63,832 bases of DNA from Collinsella sp. (lineage in GTDB: Bacteria; Actinomycetota; Coriobacteriia; Coriobacteriales; Coriobacteriaceae): the NCBI GenBank assembly GCA_022728415.1, contig JAIJJM010000001.1, positions 1 to 63,832 of the forward strand, written 5' to 3'. Below the pieces are notes generated by a model, which did not search any database, was not told the origin of the DNA, and worked only from the letters and a program-made list of their open reading frames with translations. Below are positions 27,428 to 36,123 of the stretch, in pieces. The position numbers and the translations under genes are program-made. Numbering within the stretch: position 1 is the stretch's first letter; each line of letters opens with the position of its first letter.

Positions 27428-27772
27428 TCACCATCGTAGTATGCGTGCCGCCGTGTCCAGGCTCCGGAACAGGGGCTGGTGGCCGGCGAGGTTTCGCAGG
27501 AGCGTTTCGAGCTCGGGGATGGGCAGGTATCGGCTCGCGATGGTCCAGACGGTCGCGACGGCGATGAGGGTGAGTATGGCGGTGACGGTGATCCACAGGA
27601 TCTGCCTGATGAGTCCGCCGCCGGTGGTGGCGCGGCCGGTGACGCCGGCGAGCACCGTGAGCGTGACGGCGAGGACGATCAGGGTGCCGGTGTCCCATGC
27701 GGCCAGGGTCCGGGTCATTGCGTCGGCCCATCGGGCGAGTTGTTCGATGATGGTTCCTGCCGTGTCTTCCAT
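27428..27772 (-). CDS. Small two-helix membrane protein overlapping the relaxase end
   Basis: 114 residues with helices TLIVLAVTLTVLAGV and ILWITVTAILTLIAVATVWTI. The ATG at 27772 has a strong GGAGGAAAGGAAC site, although it overlaps the relaxase by 58 bases. A second ATG at 27718 makes an ATGA overlap with the relaxase stop and is the alternative start. It follows the relaxase on the same transcript. Role unknown; possibly membrane docking in transfer. Confidence 0.62.
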   Translation of the reverse strand: MEDTAGTIIEQLARWADAMTRTLAAWDTGTLIVLAVTLTVLAGVTGRATTGGGLIRQILWITVTAILTLIAVATVWTIASRYLPIPELETLLRNLAGHQPLFRSLDTAARILRW

Positions 27773-30700
27773 TGCGGGTTCCTTTCCTCCATGGCTGCGG
27801 GGTTCGGCGTCTCCACGCGGGGCTTCGGGTTTTCCGGCCGATTACGGTTGGCCTTCCGGGTTTTGCCGGGGTTGACGACGCCGCTTCCTTGTCCGGTGAT
27901 GCGTGCGTCGAGGTTGCACCAGTGCTGTTCCTGCCGGCCGGACCGGCCCGGCGGCCTTTGCCCGATGGGCTGGTCGGGGTCGTCGATGTGCCACATGTCC
28001 CGGTAGACGGCCACGTCGCGCAGCAGGTTGTGGTCGCCGTGCTTCCGCGCCGTTTCCATGACGGTCCTCGACCAGGGCTGTTCGCCCGTGGCGGCCTGTC
28101 GGGCGAGGGCGTCGGCCCGTTGGGTGATGAGGAGTTCGTTCTGGCGCACCAGGTCGAGGGCGGCGGTGTTTCTGGATGCCTTGATGGGCGGGATGATGCC
28201 GGCGGTCCAGTCGTCGCGCACCGCGCCGTTGAGCCGGTCGAGCAGGCCGCTGCTGAGCCGGCCGGCCATGACGGCGGCGGGGTCCTGCCGGTTTCCGTGC
28301 TCGTCCTTGGGGCTGATGTCGCGGCTGACGATGGCCATGGCCCGCTTGGGGTCGGTCATCCAGGCGCGGGACCATAGCGCGCGCAGCCACTCCCAGTTCG
28401 GGGACCTCGTGATCATGCTCACGATGCCCGGGTTGTGGCATTGGCGGAGTTTGGCCTCGAGGTGGGGGCCGGCGATGAGGCCGGCGGCGTAGTCGTGTTC
28501 GCGCAGGAGTCGTGTCAGGCTGTATCTCTCCTCGTGTTCGTCGATGCGGGTTTCGGTGGCGGTGCGCGTGTCGGGGCGCGTCAGGAGCGTGGAGAGCATG
28601 CGTTGGCGGGCGATGGCTTCGGGGTCGGTGTCCGATCCGGATAGCATGGCTTCCGTCTGCCGGGTCTTCTCGTCCTTGCATGCGTAGAGGAGGTGGTTCT
28701 CCTCGCGCCCTCGTGTGGCGGCCACGTATTGCAGGTTGCATGGGACGCGCGCGTCGGAGGGGAACATGGCGGCGCACCGGTCGACGGTCATGCCCTGGCT
28801 TTTGTGGATGGTGGTCGCGTATCCGGCCTCGCAGTTCGTTTTCGCCCAGTCCCGGGGTATGGTCCATTGCCTTCCGTCCGCGTCGCGGCATGCGATCGCG
28901 TCCGTGTCGATGCGGGTGACGGTGAACGCCATGCCGTTCTCGATGCGGTGTCCGTCGGGGCCACGTACCTGGTGGTCGTTGGCGCGGGACACGATCCGGT
29001 CCCCGGCTCCTATCTTCAGGCCGTCGGACAGCGTGGCGAGGCGGGACGGGTCCCCGTCGGACAGGCCGAGCACGCGCCGTTCGAGGATGGTGCGCTGGTT
29101 CATGGCACGCACCTGTTCGTTGGTGCCGGCGACGAGGAGCGTGGTCTTGCCCGTCTTCTGCCATTGCAGGGTCATCCGGTACGCCTCCTCCTCGCATTCC
29201 CGGTCCTCGCCCCAGTGGAGACGGTGGTGGGCCGCGTATTCGGCGACGAGCCGGCGGCATGCCTCGACGCTGTCCGGTTTCGCGCGGTCGCCGCCGGCGC
29301 GCAGGCGCAGCGTGGCGTCGCCCTCGCCTGCCCATCTGGCCCGTCCGCCGTCGGGGTCATTCGCCCAGAGCCCGGGGTCGCTGCGGAAACGCCACAGGCT
29401 GGTGAGGGTCGCGCACCGGTGTTCCCGTTCGGCCCAGGCGAGCAGGCCGCCCGGGGCGGCGGGCGCGTCGAGCTGCATGGGGTCGCCGGTCAGCGCGAGC
29501 CTGGCTCCGGCCCGTTCGCACAGTTCGGCGATGGCGTCCAGTTCCGGGGTGCCGACCATGCCCGCCTCGTCTACGATGACGAGCTGTCCGGGGTGGATGA
29601 GGCCGGCCTGTTCCCGGGCGTCGGATTCGCTGATGGCGCGGCGTATCCGGTCGCGTTCGGCGGGGGTGCGCGCCGCGGCGAGCCGGCACCGGAATTCGCG
29701 TCGCAGGTCGTCGATCTGCGCCCGGTGCCGTTCGGATACGTTGTCGAGGAGCTTGGCGATGGTGATCGCGTTGGTGCCGATGCTGTCGGCGAGCTCGTCC
29801 CTGGCCCGGACGGACAGGGTCAGGCCGAGCACGGACCCCCTCCCGTGCCGGGTCTCCCATGCTCGGGCGACGGCGCGCATGGTGGTCGTCTTTCCGGTGC
29901 CGGCGGGGCCGATGAGCGCGCTGGCCGCGTGCGGGTTCTCGAGCAGGTATGCGGCGGCCTTCGCCTGGTCGTCGCTCAGCCGGTTTCCGCCGGCCCGCAT
30001 GGACTGGATGAGCCGGGTGCCCTCCCCGGGTCCCCAGGCGAGCGGGTCGGTCCGGCCGAACGTGGCCATGACGCGTTTTTCCATGTCGAGGATCGTCTGG
30101 CTGGTGTATCGGTCGAGTGTGGGGTCGTCGAACGTGCTGCGTCCGGCGCGGCTGACGAGCGCGGGGTCGTCGCCGGCCTGTCCTGCACGGTAGCGGGTCG
30201 GGGTTATTTTCACGCAGCGGCGGATGGCGAGTTCGGCGACCTGGTTGGCGGTGTCGGCGCGGGCCGTGGGGTCGAGCCGGATGTCGGCGAGGAGGCGTTC
30301 GGCTTCGGCCCGGATGTTGCTGAGCGTCCATGTGGCACGGGTGCGTTCGGTGTGTGCCATGGCAGCGTCGGCGAGCCGTTCGAGTTCCGTCTGGCCGGGT
30401 GTCTGGTGGTCGGCGAGCTGTCCGGCGAGGCGGATGCCCGCGGCCCGGGAGGCGGTCTGTCCCAGTTCTATGGTCCTGTCCCGGTGCGAGTCGACCGCCT
30501 GCCACATGGCGTCGATGCTGGTGCCGGGGGCTTCGGCCCGCAGTTTGCCGTGCCATCGTCGGGTCAGTTCGGCCAGTCCGGGTCGGGCGTCGGTCTTGGG
30601 CTTGCGGGTTTCCAGCCAGACCTGTTTGTGGAGTTCGGCGCGTCGTTTCCATCCGATCGTATGGCCGGTGCGGCGTTCCTCCTCGTCGATGATGGCGGCG

Positions 30701-31548
30701 AGCCGGGTTTCGATCTCCCTGTCGCGTCCGCTGAACGCGTCGATGAGCTCCTCGGGCACTCCCTGGACCTCGCCGGCCACGGCCCTGGTGCCGCGTCCGC
30801 GGGCGCGGGCCGGTTCGTGCCAGGCCCAGCCGAGTCGTTGGGTGAGCAGGTCCTTGACGAGGTTGGCGTTGTATTCGCTCAGTTCGACGGTGGCCCCGTA
30901 GACGGCGCGTCCGTCGAGCGCGGTCCATTGGCCGTCCGTGGTGCGGCGCACCCGGTTGGAGATGACCAGGTGCGTGTGCGGGTGGGGGTCGCCGTCCCTG
31001 GAGTCCCAGTGGTCGAAGGCGAAGCCGGCGACCCCGTCGCAGGCCGTGCTGGCGACGCCGCCGGCCCCGGCCCGGGTGGCCGCGTATTCGGCTTCGAAGT
31101 AGCCGATGGTCATGTCGGCCGCCTGGTGGAGGCATTCGTCGATGGCGCGGCGTGTGTCTTGGTCGGCGAACGCCCAGAGGATGCTCACGCTTTTGGGCAC
31201 GGTCTGGGTCAGGTCGTATCCGGCGATGGGCGGCTGCCCGTCGTTGTCGGCCCGTATGCCGGCCTGGTCGAGGCTGCGGCCGGTTTCGGGGTTTCGGCGT
31301 TCGTTGATGAGCATGCGCACGGTCTCGGCGCCGGCCTGCCGTCCGGTCTCGCCGCCGAGCAGCCGGCTGGCCGATCCGATCCACCGGCCGGGCGGGTTGC
31401 CTTCGGCGTTGTAGTAGGCGGCTGGGTCGGGGCCTGTGAGCGGTCCGGGCGTGGCCTCGTCGGGTATGGCGCCGTCGGCCTGGAGCGCCTCGCGCGTGCG
31501 GTCGAGGTAGTAGTCGGCGCTGCTGAGTTTGGTCATGCTGATGGCCAT
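27715..31548 (-). CDS. MobF-family relaxase-helicase (TrwC/TraI type)
   Basis: This would nick oriT and unwind the transferred strand. The start at 31548 follows AAAAGGAGAGG and gives 1,277 residues. N-terminal relaxase domain: Tyr13/Tyr14 in SSADYYLDR, the YDLTQTVPKSVSILW motif (residues ~111-125) and the metal-binding HxHxH (His189, 191, 193 in DPHPHTHLV). Central RecD-like helicase: Walker A GPAGTGKTTT (~545) and LVIVDEAGMVGT (Walker B). A UvrD-C-like TIHKSQGMTVDR follows near residue ~880. The start overlaps the upstream Cys-rich gene by 16 bases, and translation is probably coupled. All catalytic motifs are present. Confidence 0.92.
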   Translation of the reverse strand: MAISMTKLSSADYYLDRTREALQADGAIPDEATPGPLTGPDPAAYYNAEGNPPGRWIGSASRLLGGETGRQAGAETVRMLINERRNPETGRSLDQAGIRADNDGQPPIAGYDLTQTVPKSVSILWAFADQDTRRAIDECLHQAADMTIGYFEAEYAATRAGAGGVASTACDGVAGFAFDHWDSRDGDPHPHTHLVISNRVRRTTDGQWTALDGRAVYGATVELSEYNANLVKDLLTQRLGWAWHEPARARGRGTRAVAGEVQGVPEELIDAFSGRDREIETRLAAIIDEEERRTGHTIGWKRRAELHKQVWLETRKPKTDARPGLAELTRRWHGKLRAEAPGTSIDAMWQAVDSHRDRTIELGQTASRAAGIRLAGQLADHQTPGQTELERLADAAMAHTERTRATWTLSNIRAEAERLLADIRLDPTARADTANQVAELAIRRCVKITPTRYRAGQAGDDPALVSRAGRSTFDDPTLDRYTSQTILDMEKRVMATFGRTDPLAWGPGEGTRLIQSMRAGGNRLSDDQAKAAAYLLENPHAASALIGPAGTGKTTTMRAVARAWETRHGRGSVLGLTLSVRARDELADSIGTNAITIAKLLDNVSERHRAQIDDLRREFRCRLAAARTPAERDRIRRAISESDAREQAGLIHPGQLVIVDEAGMVGTPELDAIAELCERAGARLALTGDPMQLDAPAAPGGLLAWAEREHRCATLTSLWRFRSDPGLWANDPDGGRARWAGEGDATLRLRAGGDRAKPDSVEACRRLVAEYAAHHRLHWGEDRECEEEAYRMTLQWQKTGKTTLLVAGTNEQVRAMNQRTILERRVLGLSDGDPSRLATLSDGLKIGAGDRIVSRANDHQVRGPDGHRIENGMAFTVTRIDTDAIACRDADGRQWTIPRDWAKTNCEAGYATTIHKSQGMTVDRCAAMFPSDARVPCNLQYVAATRGREENHLLYACKDEKTRQTEAMLSGSDTDPEAIARQRMLSTLLTRPDTRTATETRIDEHEERYSLTRLLREHDYAAGLIAGPHLEAKLRQCHNPGIVSMITRSPNWEWLRALWSRAWMTDPKRAMAIVSRDISPKDEHGNRQDPAAVMAGRLSSGLLDRLNGAVRDDWTAGIIPPIKASRNTAALDLVRQNELLITQRADALARQAATGEQPWSRTVMETARKHGDHNLLRDVAVYRDMWHIDDPDQPIGQRPPGRSGRQEQHWCNLDARITGQGSGVVNPGKTRKANRNRPENPKPRVETPNPAAMEERNPQWKTRQEPSSNNSPDGPTQ

Positions 31549-32285
31549 GCGTGCTCCTCTCCTTTTCCTGCGGCGCCGCGGGCCGGTCCGTGGCGGCGCA
31601 GGAGTCGTTCCGCGTCCCCGTCCTCGCCGGTCCGGTCGCATGCGTCGATGATGCGGCCGATCTGGTCGTCGGGTCCCGCCTGCGTGAGGGACCGGGGGTC
31701 GTGGGTGGCGGCGAGCGTGAGCATGCGCATGAGCAGGATGTGGGTGCGGGCGCGCGTCTCGATGCCATGTCGCCGTATGGTTTCGGTGTCCAGTTCGATG
31801 GCGTGCGCCCTCGTCAGCAGGTCGTCGGCGTTCATTCTGAGCCTTTCGATGGTTCCGGCGTTGGCGGCGGAGCGCAGCATGCGCCGATCGCGCGCCGTCT
31901 TGTAGTCATGTGCCTTGCGGCATGCGTCGCCGCAGTATTCGCCTCGCGTGCCGGTATCGAGCCGTGCGCCGCATTCGTGGCATGATCGCCGTGGGCGGGC
32001 ACTTGTCCCGGTGCGGGCGAGCCGGTTCCACCTGTTGCGGCACCGGTCGGAGCAGAAGTCGGGCACGGGTCCCTGGGCGGGCTTGTACACGGGTTCGCCG
32101 CACATGCGGCAGTGGCCGGCCGGCACCCGTCCCGGTTCCGCCTTGCGCGCCTGGCGCCGGCATCGGGCCGAGCAGTACCCGTCCGCCCATACCAGGGTCT
32201 CGGGGTGCGGGCACCGGGCCCATCTGCATCGGCCGGGTCTGGGCCATTCGCTTGTGGCCCCTGTGGTCCCTGGGCGGTCGCTCAT
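31533..32285 (-). CDS. Multi-zinc-ribbon protein upstream of the relaxase
   Basis: 250 residues, starting by ATGA overlap with the preceding gene and ending 16 bases inside the relaxase. Three or four Cys clusters follow each other: CRWARCPH/CSARC, CRMCGEP...FCSDRCRNRW and CHECGARL...YCGDACRKAH. They look like repeated FCS-type zinc ribbons. The C-terminal half is helical. The position suggests an accessory DNA-binding factor for relaxosome assembly (inference). The three genes 32968 to 27715 form one coupled operon. Confidence 0.7.
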   Translation of the reverse strand: MSDRPGTTGATSEWPRPGRCRWARCPHPETLVWADGYCSARCRRQARKAEPGRVPAGHCRMCGEPVYKPAQGPVPDFCSDRCRNRWNRLARTGTSARPRRSCHECGARLDTGTRGEYCGDACRKAHDYKTARDRRMLRSAANAGTIERLRMNADDLLTRAHAIELDTETIRRHGIETRARTHILLMRMLTLAATHDPRSLTQAGPDDQIGRIIDACDRTGEDGDAERLLRRHGPARGAAGKGEEHAWPSA

Positions 32286-32968
32286 GGCCTGGCCCCTTCG
32301 TCGAGGGACCACCATCCGTGGTCCGCGCCGTTGCGTCCTCGATGGTCCTCGGCCCATATGCCCTCGATGATCCGGTCCATGTCGACGGCCCGCGGGCCCG
32401 CGCCGTCGTCGTGGTCCAGGTCGGCGCGCCATTCGTCGTCCACCCCGGGCCCGGGTTCGGGCCACATGCCCTCGAGCGTGTGGTCTTCGCCCGTGTCGGT
32501 CATGGCCGGGTCCATGGTCCATGGGCGTGGGCCCCTCCAGCCGGTCAGGCCCGCGATCCGGTCCATGCCCTTGCGGCCGATGGACCGGGCCAGGTCCACG
32601 GCCCACCGGTCCTCGTATGCCATGAGCGTTTCCGGTTCGAGCCGCATGAGCGCCGCCATGCATCTGACCGACCAGTAGCACAGTTCGACCGTCCCGTGGT
32701 CGGCTGGGCCGACGGCCTCGTTGCGCCATGCCACCCGCCGGCGCAGTTCGGCGGCCGCCTCGGCGACGTCGTTCCTGGATGCCATCAGGAGCGACTCCTG
32801 CGACATGCGGCGTCCGCGTTCCCGTTCCTTCCTCAACTCCTCCCGGCGCCGGTTCCGGCATGCCCGGTGGATCGACAGCGGCTTCCCGCGGCGCGGGTCC
32901 CGCTCCTCCACCGCGAGCCCGCACACCGGGCATGCGGGCGGCTCCTGGATCATGTTCCCATCGTTCAT
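32282..32968 (-). CDS. First gene of the relaxase operon, CxxC protein
   Basis: 228 residues from the ATG at 32968. An N-terminal CPVCG with later Cys/His, then a helical, Arg/Glu-rich segment (residues ~40-70) and an acidic Trp/Asp-rich C-terminus. No known domain is certain. Upstream is the long non-coding region proposed as oriT, so this is the leader gene of the mobilisation operon and may bind that DNA. The ribosome binding site is weak (GGTGGGGG). Confidence 0.62.
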   Translation of the reverse strand: MNDGNMIQEPPACPVCGLAVEERDPRRGKPLSIHRACRNRRREELRKERERGRRMSQESLLMASRNDVAEAAAELRRRVAWRNEAVGPADHGTVELCYWSVRCMAALMRLEPETLMAYEDRWAVDLARSIGRKGMDRIAGLTGWRGPRPWTMDPAMTDTGEDHTLEGMWPEPGPGVDDEWRADLDHDDGAGPRAVDMDRIIEGIWAEDHRGRNGADHGWWSLDEGARP

Positions 32969-33129
32969 GGCGCCCCCACCCGGCCCGCGTCTCCCGTCCC
33001 GTCGATAACGCCGAACCCCGATATCGGACGCCCGGACGGCAAACACCATCAAAAACGTTGCAGTTCCGCCGATAGGCGGCCGCCGCGAGGCGGTGGGTGC
33101 AAGAAGTCCATCTCCTTCGGAGATTGCAT

Positions 33130-33320
33130 CGGGATGTGCTTTTTCTTGGGTTTTCTGATGGCGTCGTACCTTGTGGCTGGCTGTGTGGGTTCTTGGTTCT
33201 GTCTTCGTTGTTTCTGGTTTCTGTGTCGTGCTTTTTCGTCTGTCTGGGTGCTGGTTTTCATGTCGGGTTTTATTTCGCGTATGTGTCTGTTGTGCCGTTG
33301 TTTGTTCGGGGCCGGCTGAC
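33130..33320. other. A-depleted, T/G-rich asymmetric tract
   Basis: Bases 33181-33240 contain no A at all, and 33181-33300 only three. T and G dominate the + strand, so the reverse strand is A/C-rich and G-poor. This is opposite to the flanking GC-rich coding sequence. A reverse transcript would be unstructured and rut-like (Rho loading); as DNA it would stay single-stranded easily. Confidence 0.7.
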
Positions 33321-33499
33321 GCAGGGAGGCCGGGCATGGCGGCCCCGGCGGGTGCCGGCCCCTGCCGAACGGGGAGACGTCCACGGTCGGGAGCCTGCTC
33401 GTCGACTGTCGGGGATGCGGCACCGGTTCCGGGCGCGCCGCGCGATGCGCGTGGCTCCGCTCCATGTGCGTTTGGGGAGACCGCCCCGATGGTGATGGG

Positions 33500-33960
33500 C
33501 TCTCGGGCCATGGACCGCATGAACCGGGTCCGCCCGCCGACCGGCCCATATGGTCCTTGGACCGTGGCCCGGTGGACGGGGACGCCATCGTCCGGTCCGG
33601 TCCATGGACCAGGGGTGGTCCGCGTGGCCGTCCCCGCATGGGCTTTCGCGTGGACCACGTATTTGGTTGGTCCGCCGAATGGACCGTGGTCCGTCAGGGT
33701 GGTCCGCGGGACCATCCCTTGCACGGTCCACGGTCTGTCAGGGTGGTCCGCGATGCCGGCCCTCACATGGGCTTTCGCGTGGGCCGCATGATTGGTCCGG
33801 CATGTGGACCATTGGTCCATTCGCATGATGTGGTCCGGAAGCGCGCAGGGCATGCTGATGGCCCACACGCATCGACGTGGCCCATTCGGCCTCCTGGTCC
33901 TTGGTCCCGGACGCCGGCCATGGCCCACACGGCGTGGGCCTGATCGTGGACCGGGCCGTC
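33500..33960. repeat. Cluster of ~23 GGWCC words with longer direct repeats
   Basis: TGGTCCG occurs about seven times and TGGACC about seven times in ~450 bases. Longer repeats include CATGGGCTTTCGCGTGG (at ~33638 and ~33767) and CAGGGTGGTCCGCG (at ~33694 and ~33738). Spacing is irregular and no single array unit is evident. It could be a protein-binding array for relaxosome or transfer proteins. Confidence 0.65.
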
Positions 33961-34289
33961 TTGGATGGCCCATGGCCCCTGGTCGATGCCGCCCTCCGTG
34001 TCCGATCGGCCCGTCCGGCCGATAGTAAAGGGGGCGGGGCCGTCATCGGACTCCGTCCCCTTTATCGTGTGCGACTATGCCAGGTCCTTTTTTATTCTTC
34101 TTGCCGCTTTCTTGTGGACGGTGTTGTCGTCACGAACGGAAACGAGGTTGTCCAATGTGATGTTTCCCGCCATTCGCCCTGCTCCGATCGGTTCAAAAAA
34201 TAGCTATTATCGTGATGATAATTGCATTCACGTTTTGCTGGTCGGTCAGGGGAGGACAGGGCCCATCCGGCCCCGCCATCCCATGCCGG

Positions 34290-34451
34290 TCACTTGGTCG
34301 GCGCCCAGGGGTCGATTCCGGTCTGGGGCTTCGGTGTCTGGTATCCGTCGGAGGGGAAGTGTCCGGTGTTGCGTACGTAGTTGACGAGGTCGGAGTGCGC
34401 GATGTCCGCCCAGGGGTCGTTTGCGGTGTTGTCGAGGGTCTTGGTGTTCAT
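34290..34451 (-). CDS. 53-residue leading-region protein behind hairpin element D
   Basis: Starts at the ATG at 34451 with GGAAAGGAAAAAGAAA upstream. The product (MNTKTLDNTANDPWADIAHS, then a Tyr/Asn-rich middle, ending in DPWAPTK) is small, acidic and has two DPW motifs. No known family. Its ribosome binding site and start codon lie entirely inside one arm of the long inverted repeat 34441-34620, so translation should depend on that fold. The consistent use of such elements before small genes here argues that it is real. Confidence 0.6.
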   Translation of the reverse strand: MNTKTLDNTANDPWADIAHSDLVNYVRNTGHFPSDGYQTPKPQTGIDPWAPTK

Positions 34452-34620
34452 TTTCTTTTTCCTTTCCGGTCGGTGACGACCGCTCTTTGCCGCGGTGCGC
34501 GTCGGGGCGTCAATGGGACGCGCGGGGCCCCGCAGGGGTCGCGTGGACCGTTGACGTCCCGGCGTGCGCCGTGGCATGGTGCGCCAAGGAACCGATCGGA
34601 AAGGAAAAAGAAAATGAACG
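34441..34620 (-). repeat. Hairpin element copy D (with start codon in the stem)
   Basis: Outer arms 34449-34474 and 34592-34617 are inverted repeats matching at 25 of 26 positions; with the adjoining GGTGTT/AACGCC they reach ~32 bp. Inside, CGTCAA/TTGACG and flanking GC stems pair in the same order as in copies A-C. One arm contains the ribosome binding site and ATG of the reverse 53-residue gene; the other arm is its mirror image and carries an ATG on the + strand too. Core sequence has diverged from A and B. Confidence 0.7.
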
Positions 34621-34917
34621 CCGGGACCCGGGCCACGTCGTCGTCCCGGCTTGGTTGGATGGATGCCGTCTCCATCCCGGTTCGTGGATGGCGGGCACGT
34701 CGACGCCTGCGTCGAACTGTCCGGATCGAGATGGCTGTATGTTTCCACGTCCACGGCTTTGGCCGGCATCCGTCGCCTCGTTGCCGGGGTTCTGGCGGAC
34801 ATGGATTCGGTGTTCGGCCATCTTTGATGGACGTCACCCGTTCCTGTCTGAAACGCGAAGGCGGGGCCTCCGGCTTATGGATGGCCCCGCCCGTTTTGCT
34901 TCCCTGTGATTTTCCGA
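34620..34917. other. Intergenic hairpin-rich stretch between element D and the RelE-like gene
   Basis: About 300 bases with no supported gene. The + strand mirror ATG in element D opens a frame here, but its codon pattern is random. It ends with the GCGGGGCC/GGCCCCGC terminator at 34861-34890. Confidence 0.5.
34861..34890. terminator. Terminator following the RelBE-like operon
   Basis: GCGGGGCC / GGCCCCGC 8-bp stem; CCGTTTT follows on the + strand. It lies 28 bases after the toxin gene stop on the reverse strand and may work in both directions. Confidence 0.6.
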
Positions 34918-35235
34918 TCACTCGTCGTCGGGTATGGTGTCATGGTCGTAGATGCCGACCATGCGGATGGTGCGTTTCGCCTCGCGCTTGAAGTAGACCA
35001 CGAGCACGTCGTCATCGAAGGTGTGGAACTCGAAGTGGTTTCCGTCCCCGAACGGGCTGCGCTCGAGCGGGTGGTCGTGCCATCCGCTCTCCTCCACGCG
35101 CCCCTTGGCCGCCAGTTCGCAGATCGCCTCCCTTATGGATCGGATGATGGACGCGAACTGTTCGTGGGTGTATTTCTCCTTGAGGGGCAGCGCGGTCCGC
35201 CAGAAGTGTGGCGAGGCCTTGACGCTCCAGTTCAC
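34918..35235 (-). CDS. RelE/YafQ-type toxin
   Basis: 105 residues, basic, with the order expected of RelE-fold mRNA interferases: WRTALPLKEKYTHEQFASII helix, then WHDHPLERSPFG and FEFHTFDDDVLVVYFKRE, ending YDHDTIPDDE. It is the second gene of a pair with an ATGA overlap to the RelB/DinJ-like antitoxin. RelE toxins cut mRNA on the ribosome. The exact subfamily and catalytic residues cannot be fixed by eye. Confidence 0.7.
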   Translation of the reverse strand: MNWSVKASPHFWRTALPLKEKYTHEQFASIIRSIREAICELAAKGRVEESGWHDHPLERSPFGDGNHFEFHTFDDDVLVVYFKREAKRTIRMVGIYDHDTIPDDE

Positions 35236-35546
35236 TGCCCCACCTCCTGTGCGGTGAGGCCGAGCTCCCCGAGCACGTCGTCGGGGATGGTTCGCGCGTC
35301 GGTGGCGTCGTCAGCGACCAGCCCGTACTCCTGGGCCTCGGCGAGCAGCATGTCGCGGCGTACGTCCTCGCCGAGTTCGCGTGCGGACGGGGAGGAGAAG
35401 ACGCCGTCGAACGGCGTGCGGTTCTCGTTGGCGACCTGGGTGACCATCATCTTCATGGCGGCGGGCGTGGTGATGCCGTTGCGCGCGAAGGCGGCGTCGG
35501 CACGCGCTTTGACGTCGTCGGGGACGTTGATCTGGATCAATGCCAT
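35232..35546 (-). CDS. RelB/DinJ-family antitoxin
   Basis: 104 residues starting MALIQINVPDDVKARADAAF: a ribbon-helix-helix N-terminus with the RelB/DinJ pattern (TTPAAMKMMVTQVANENRTPF). The C-terminal acidic helix would wrap the toxin. The stop overlaps the toxin start. AAGGAGAAGGAGG precedes the start, and AT-rich TATTAT/TATGAT boxes lie ~30-45 bases upstream (35575-35600) as the likely autoregulated promoter. Confidence 0.82.
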   Translation of the reverse strand: MALIQINVPDDVKARADAAFARNGITTPAAMKMMVTQVANENRTPFDGVFSSPSARELGEDVRRDMLLAEAQEYGLVADDATDARTIPDDVLGELGLTAQEVGQ

Positions 35547-35653
35547 GGCAAGCCTCCTTCTCCTTATGTGTTTTCCATATAATATCATAATCTGCTTGGT
35601 GTTGATTCGGGAATGATACCGATACCGTTCGTCCATGTCTCGGCCCATGCCGT

Positions 35654-36052
35654 TTATTTGAATCGTTCCTGGATGGGCCGCAGCGCCCCGGTGGCGGCGA
35701 GCAGGAGCGCGGCCTGCGCCTGCCGTCCCGTGCGGATGCCGTCGAGCCGGTATCGGCTTGTCGCCTTCCATATCTCGTTTTCGCGTTTCACGTCGATCAG
35801 GAGCATGTCCCGTCGGATCACGGTGCCGTCGATGCTGCGGACGCTCCATGTGCACAGCCAGGCGTGGATGGCGCCGGCCTCGATGGGGCAGCCGGCCCGC
35901 TGGCATGCGTCCAGGGTCGTCCTGCTGGGGATGATCTGGCGCAGCTGCGCGCCGATGGGCGGGCGGATCCGCTCGTCCATCGAATCGAACGCCTTCGCCG
36001 CTCCTTCCTCGTCGCCGGTGTCGATCCATTCGTCCATGGCATGTCGCCGCAT
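35654..36052 (-). CDS. Hypothetical protein of the leading-region cluster
   Basis: 132 residues from the ATG at 36052 (GGAGAAGAGG upstream). Begins MRRHAMDEWIDTGDEEGAAK; the C-terminal half is alternating beta/alpha with ATSRYRLDGIRTGRQAQAAL. No recognised domain. It follows ssb by ~70 bases and precedes the RelBE-like pair. Probably co-transcribed with ssb. Confidence 0.55.
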   Translation of the reverse strand: MRRHAMDEWIDTGDEEGAAKAFDSMDERIRPPIGAQLRQIIPSRTTLDACQRAGCPIEAGAIHAWLCTWSVRSIDGTVIRRDMLLIDVKRENEIWKATSRYRLDGIRTGRQAQAALLLAATGALRPIQERFK

Positions 36053-36123
36053 GTTGGCCTCTTCTCCGGGTGAGGGCCGGCCCGGCGTATGTGTGGGCCG
36101 GCCTTGGTCGTGTGTGGTCGTCG

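Larger units (their letters stand above)
32969..34289. other. Candidate oriT / non-coding control region
   Basis: 1.3 kb without a convincing gene, although high GC leaves several frames open by chance. From left to right: a leader with hairpins (GCCGCCTATCGGCGG-type at ~33073; ATCTCC/GGAGAT at 33107-33123), an A-depleted T/G-rich tract (33130-33320), a GGWCC-rich repeat tract (33500-33960), a strong hairpin (AAAGGGG...CCCCTTT, ~34026-34068) and a small palindrome ATTATC...GATAAT (34206-34222). It sits directly upstream of the relaxase operon and beside ssb and small leading-region-type genes, which is where an oriT is expected. No nic site could be recognised. Confidence 0.5.

Noticed and set aside
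32969..33973. Reverse extension of the 228-residue gene by ~335 codons through the repeat tract
   Set aside because: Codon use is random, His/Arg/Pro-rich, and several other frames are open too. The ATG at 32968 begins the sensible protein.
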